From positions 1-64,000 of the forward strand of contig NZ_JAOWLB010000009.1 of NCBI RefSeq assembly GCF_025751555.1: a stretch of DNA of 64,000 nt, given 5' to 3'. Every line of letters starts with the position of its first letter. Position 1 is the first letter of the stretch. The translations under genes and the position numbers were made by a program. Below the pieces are notes generated by a model. It saw only the letters and a list, made by a program, of their open reading frames with translations, had not been told where the DNA came from and searched no databases. Positions 62,391-64,000 of the stretch are shown in pieces. Source of the DNA: Ruegeria aquimaris. Its GTDB lineage: Bacteria > Pseudomonadota > Alphaproteobacteria > Rhodobacterales > Rhodobacteraceae.

Positions 62391-64000
62391 TCAGGCGACC
62401 AGCGCCTCGGCCTTCTTCAGGTCGACCGAGACCAGCTGGCTGACGCCCTTTTCCTGCATGGTCACGCCAAACAGCCTGTCCATCCGCGCCATAGTCACCG
62501 CGTGGTGGGTGATGATCAGGAACCTTGTGTCGGTCTGGCGGCACATCTCGTCCAAGAGGTCGCAGAACCGGGTCACGTTGGCATCGTCAAGCGGCGCGTC
62601 CACCTCGTCGAGCACGCAGATCGGCGCAGGGTTGGCCAGGAACACGGCAAAGATTAGCGCCATCGCAGTCAGCGTCTGCTCGCCGCCCGACAAAAGCGAC
62701 AGGGTCGACAGTTTCTTGCCCGGCGGTTGGCACATGATTTCGAGGCCCGCATCCAGCGGGTCGTCGCTTTCGACCATGACCAGATTGGCCTCGCCGCCGC
62801 CAAACAGGTGGCGGAACAGCATGGCAAAGTTCGAGTTGACCTGCTCAAACGCGGTAAGCAGCCGCTCGCGCCCCTCGCGGTTGAGGCTGGCAATGCCGCT
62901 GCGCAAGGTCTTGACCGCCTCTTCCAGGTCGCTCTTTTCCTTGGACAGCGAGTCGAACTCTTCCTGCACCTCGCGTGCATCCTCTTCGGCGCGCAGGTTG
63001 ACCGCGCCCATCGCGTCGCGCTGGCGCTTGTGGCGGTTGACCTCGGCCTCGAGCGCATCGCTGTCGGGCATGGCATCGGGTTCCACGCCCAGCTTGGACA
63101 ACAACTGGTTCGGCGTCACCTGCTGTTCCTCGGCGATACGTTCGGCGGCGGCCTGCATGGTCTCGCGGGCGGCCTCGGCCCGGGCCTCGGCAGCCGCCCG
63201 GCCCTCGCGCGCCTCAGAGGCGAGGCGGGCAGCCTCGCGCTCGGCCAAAGCGGCCTCGCGGTGTTTCGTCTCGCCTGCGGCGAGCCGATCCGCGGCCTCG
63301 GCCCTGCGGGCCTCGGCCGTTTCCGTCTGTTCCGCCAGCTCCTCCCGCGCCTCGGCGATTTCGCCGGGCACCTGGATCGCTTCGGTCAGTTCCTCTTCCG
63401 AAGCGGCCTTACGTTCTTCCAGTTCGGCGATGCGCTTGCCCGCGGTCTCCAGCCGGTGGCGCCAGCCGCTGAGGTCCTTGGTCACCTCCTGCGCGCGCTT
63501 GGTGCGGGCCTCGCCCTCGCGGCGCACCTCGTCATGGTTGGAACGATGCGTCAGCATGGTGATCCGCGCCGCCTCGACCGCGTGGCGGATATCCTCGACC
63601 GAGGCGCGCGCGGTGTCGAGATCACCCAGGTCGGCCAACCCCGCCTCGGCCTCGCGCAGCTGCGCGCGGGCGGCCATCGCGTCTTCCTTGTGGCGGGTGA
63701 CGGCCAGGCCAAGCGTTTCCAGCCGGCCCTGGGCCAGGTTGCGCTCAGCCTCGGCCCGGCTTTGGGCGCGGGCGGCTTCGGCCATCCGCTGGTCGGCGGC
63801 GCGGCGGGCATCGCGGGCCTGACGGTCGGCCTCGGTCACCTCACGCAGGCGCTGCAACAGGCGGTTATGGGCGGCGCGCGCGCCTTCGGCGCGGGCACTG
63901 ACCTGCGCCATTTCCTGTTTCAGCGCCTCCAGCCGGTTGAGCTGTTCCAGCCGCATCGCCGCCGCACTGGGGGCGTCCTGCGCCCAGGCGCGGAACCCGT
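62391..64000 (-). CDS. smc: Chromosome segregation protein SMC, C-terminal part
   Basis: The frame is open to the window edge and covers about 536 C-terminal residues of roughly 1150. The ATP-binding head is complete: [20 protein letters not shown] (signature) and [20 protein letters not shown] (Walker B), with the D-loop in between. The coiled coil before it is rich in A, E, R and Q. SMC folds and aligns chromosomes with ScpAB. The N-terminal Walker A half lies outside the window, and no internal stop is seen. Confidence 0.95.
   Translation of the reverse strand, partial: GFRAWAQDAPSAAAMRLEQLNRLEALKQEMAQVSARAEGARAAHNRLLQRLREVTEADRQARDARRAADQRMAEAARAQSRAEAERNLAQGRLETLGLAVTRHKEDAMAARAQLREAEAGLADLGDLDTARASVEDIRHAVEAARITMLTHRSNHDEVRREGEARTKRAQEVTKDLSGWRHRLETAGKRIAELEERKAASEEELTEAIQVPGEIAEAREELAEQTETAEARRAEAADRLAAGETKHREAALAEREAARLASEAREGRAAAEARAEAARETMQAAAERIAEEQQVTPNQLLSKLGVEPDAMPDSDALEAEVNRHKRQRDAMGAVNLRAEEDAREVQEEFDSLSKEKSDLEEAVKTLRSGIASLNREGRERLLTAFEQVNSNFAMLFRHLFGGGEANLVMVESDDPLDAGLEIMCQPPGKKLSTLSLLSGGEQTLTAMALIFAVFLANPAPICVLDEVDAPLDDANVTRFCDLLDEMCRQTDTRFLIITHHAVTMARMDRLFGVTMQEKGVSQLVSVDLKKAEALVA

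Overview
This window looks like chromosome from a high-GC alphaproteobacterium of the Rhodobacterales, most likely a Ruegeria-like marine roseobacter. The evidence is the gene content and order: chvI-chvG-hprK-rapZ-EIIA-ptsH beside pckA, a folK-rpoZ-rel-pdxJ-acpS-lepB-rnc block facing era-recO, three tandem deformylase genes with fmt, and an ethylmalonyl-CoA pathway dehydrogenase. The species call is inference. Both ends cut genes: tuf at the left edge and smc at the right edge. Nearly all of the sequence is coding, and many genes overlap by 1 or 4 bases.

Layout. 0-6.6 kb: tuf (5' end only), a lipoprotein, parC, an SH3 protein, an SDR, a HIG1-like membrane protein, a PduO-type cobalamin adenosyltransferase whose stop codon lies in a 61-bp tandem repeat, and a VOC gene broken by one in-frame stop. 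6.7-10.4 kb: etfB-etfA and a 3-hydroxybutyryl-CoA dehydrogenase. 10.4-17.8 kb: a sensory and carbon-control block (ChvG/ChvI, short HPr kinase, RapZ, EIIA, HPr) with divergent pckA. 17.8-26.5 kb: an FAD oxidoreductase, a DeoR-type regulator and a five-gene peptide-type ABC transporter of unknown substrate. 26.6-30.7 kb: gap behind a perfect LacI-type palindrome, then a ModE-like regulator, a ModE-type Mo-box and modABC. 30.8-33.9 kb: tRNA-Val and a small accessory stretch with two TauE-type exporters, a small winged-helix-like protein and an orphan membrane domain. 34-37 kb: methylsuccinyl-CoA dehydrogenase and a multicopper oxidase. 37.3-47.2 kb: core housekeeping genes. 47.3-52.5 kb: a NYN protein and a tightly overlapping ispH-to-rnhA-to-TRIC cluster. 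52.5-55.5 kb: small membrane proteins, fmt and three def paralogues, one with lost active-site residues. 55.6-64 kb: a MalY-type lyase, a glutathionyl-hydroquinone reductase, a degenerate receiver protein, cobC-cbiB, a lytic transglycosylase and the C-terminal half of smc.

How the parts fit. Several genes serve growth on organic acids and C2/C4 intermediates: pckA, gap, hbd, etfAB and mcd. The putative operators before pckA and gap share a GCGCTAA core, which suggests one LacI-family regulator, not encoded here, controls both. No phage, CRISPR array, insertion sequence or obviously new defence system was found. The items most worth a second look are the ABC/FAD/DeoR locus, the deformylase pseudoenzyme, the stop-spanning tandem repeat, the shared operators, the Mo-box and a two-copy hairpin-plus-tail element that follows stop codons.
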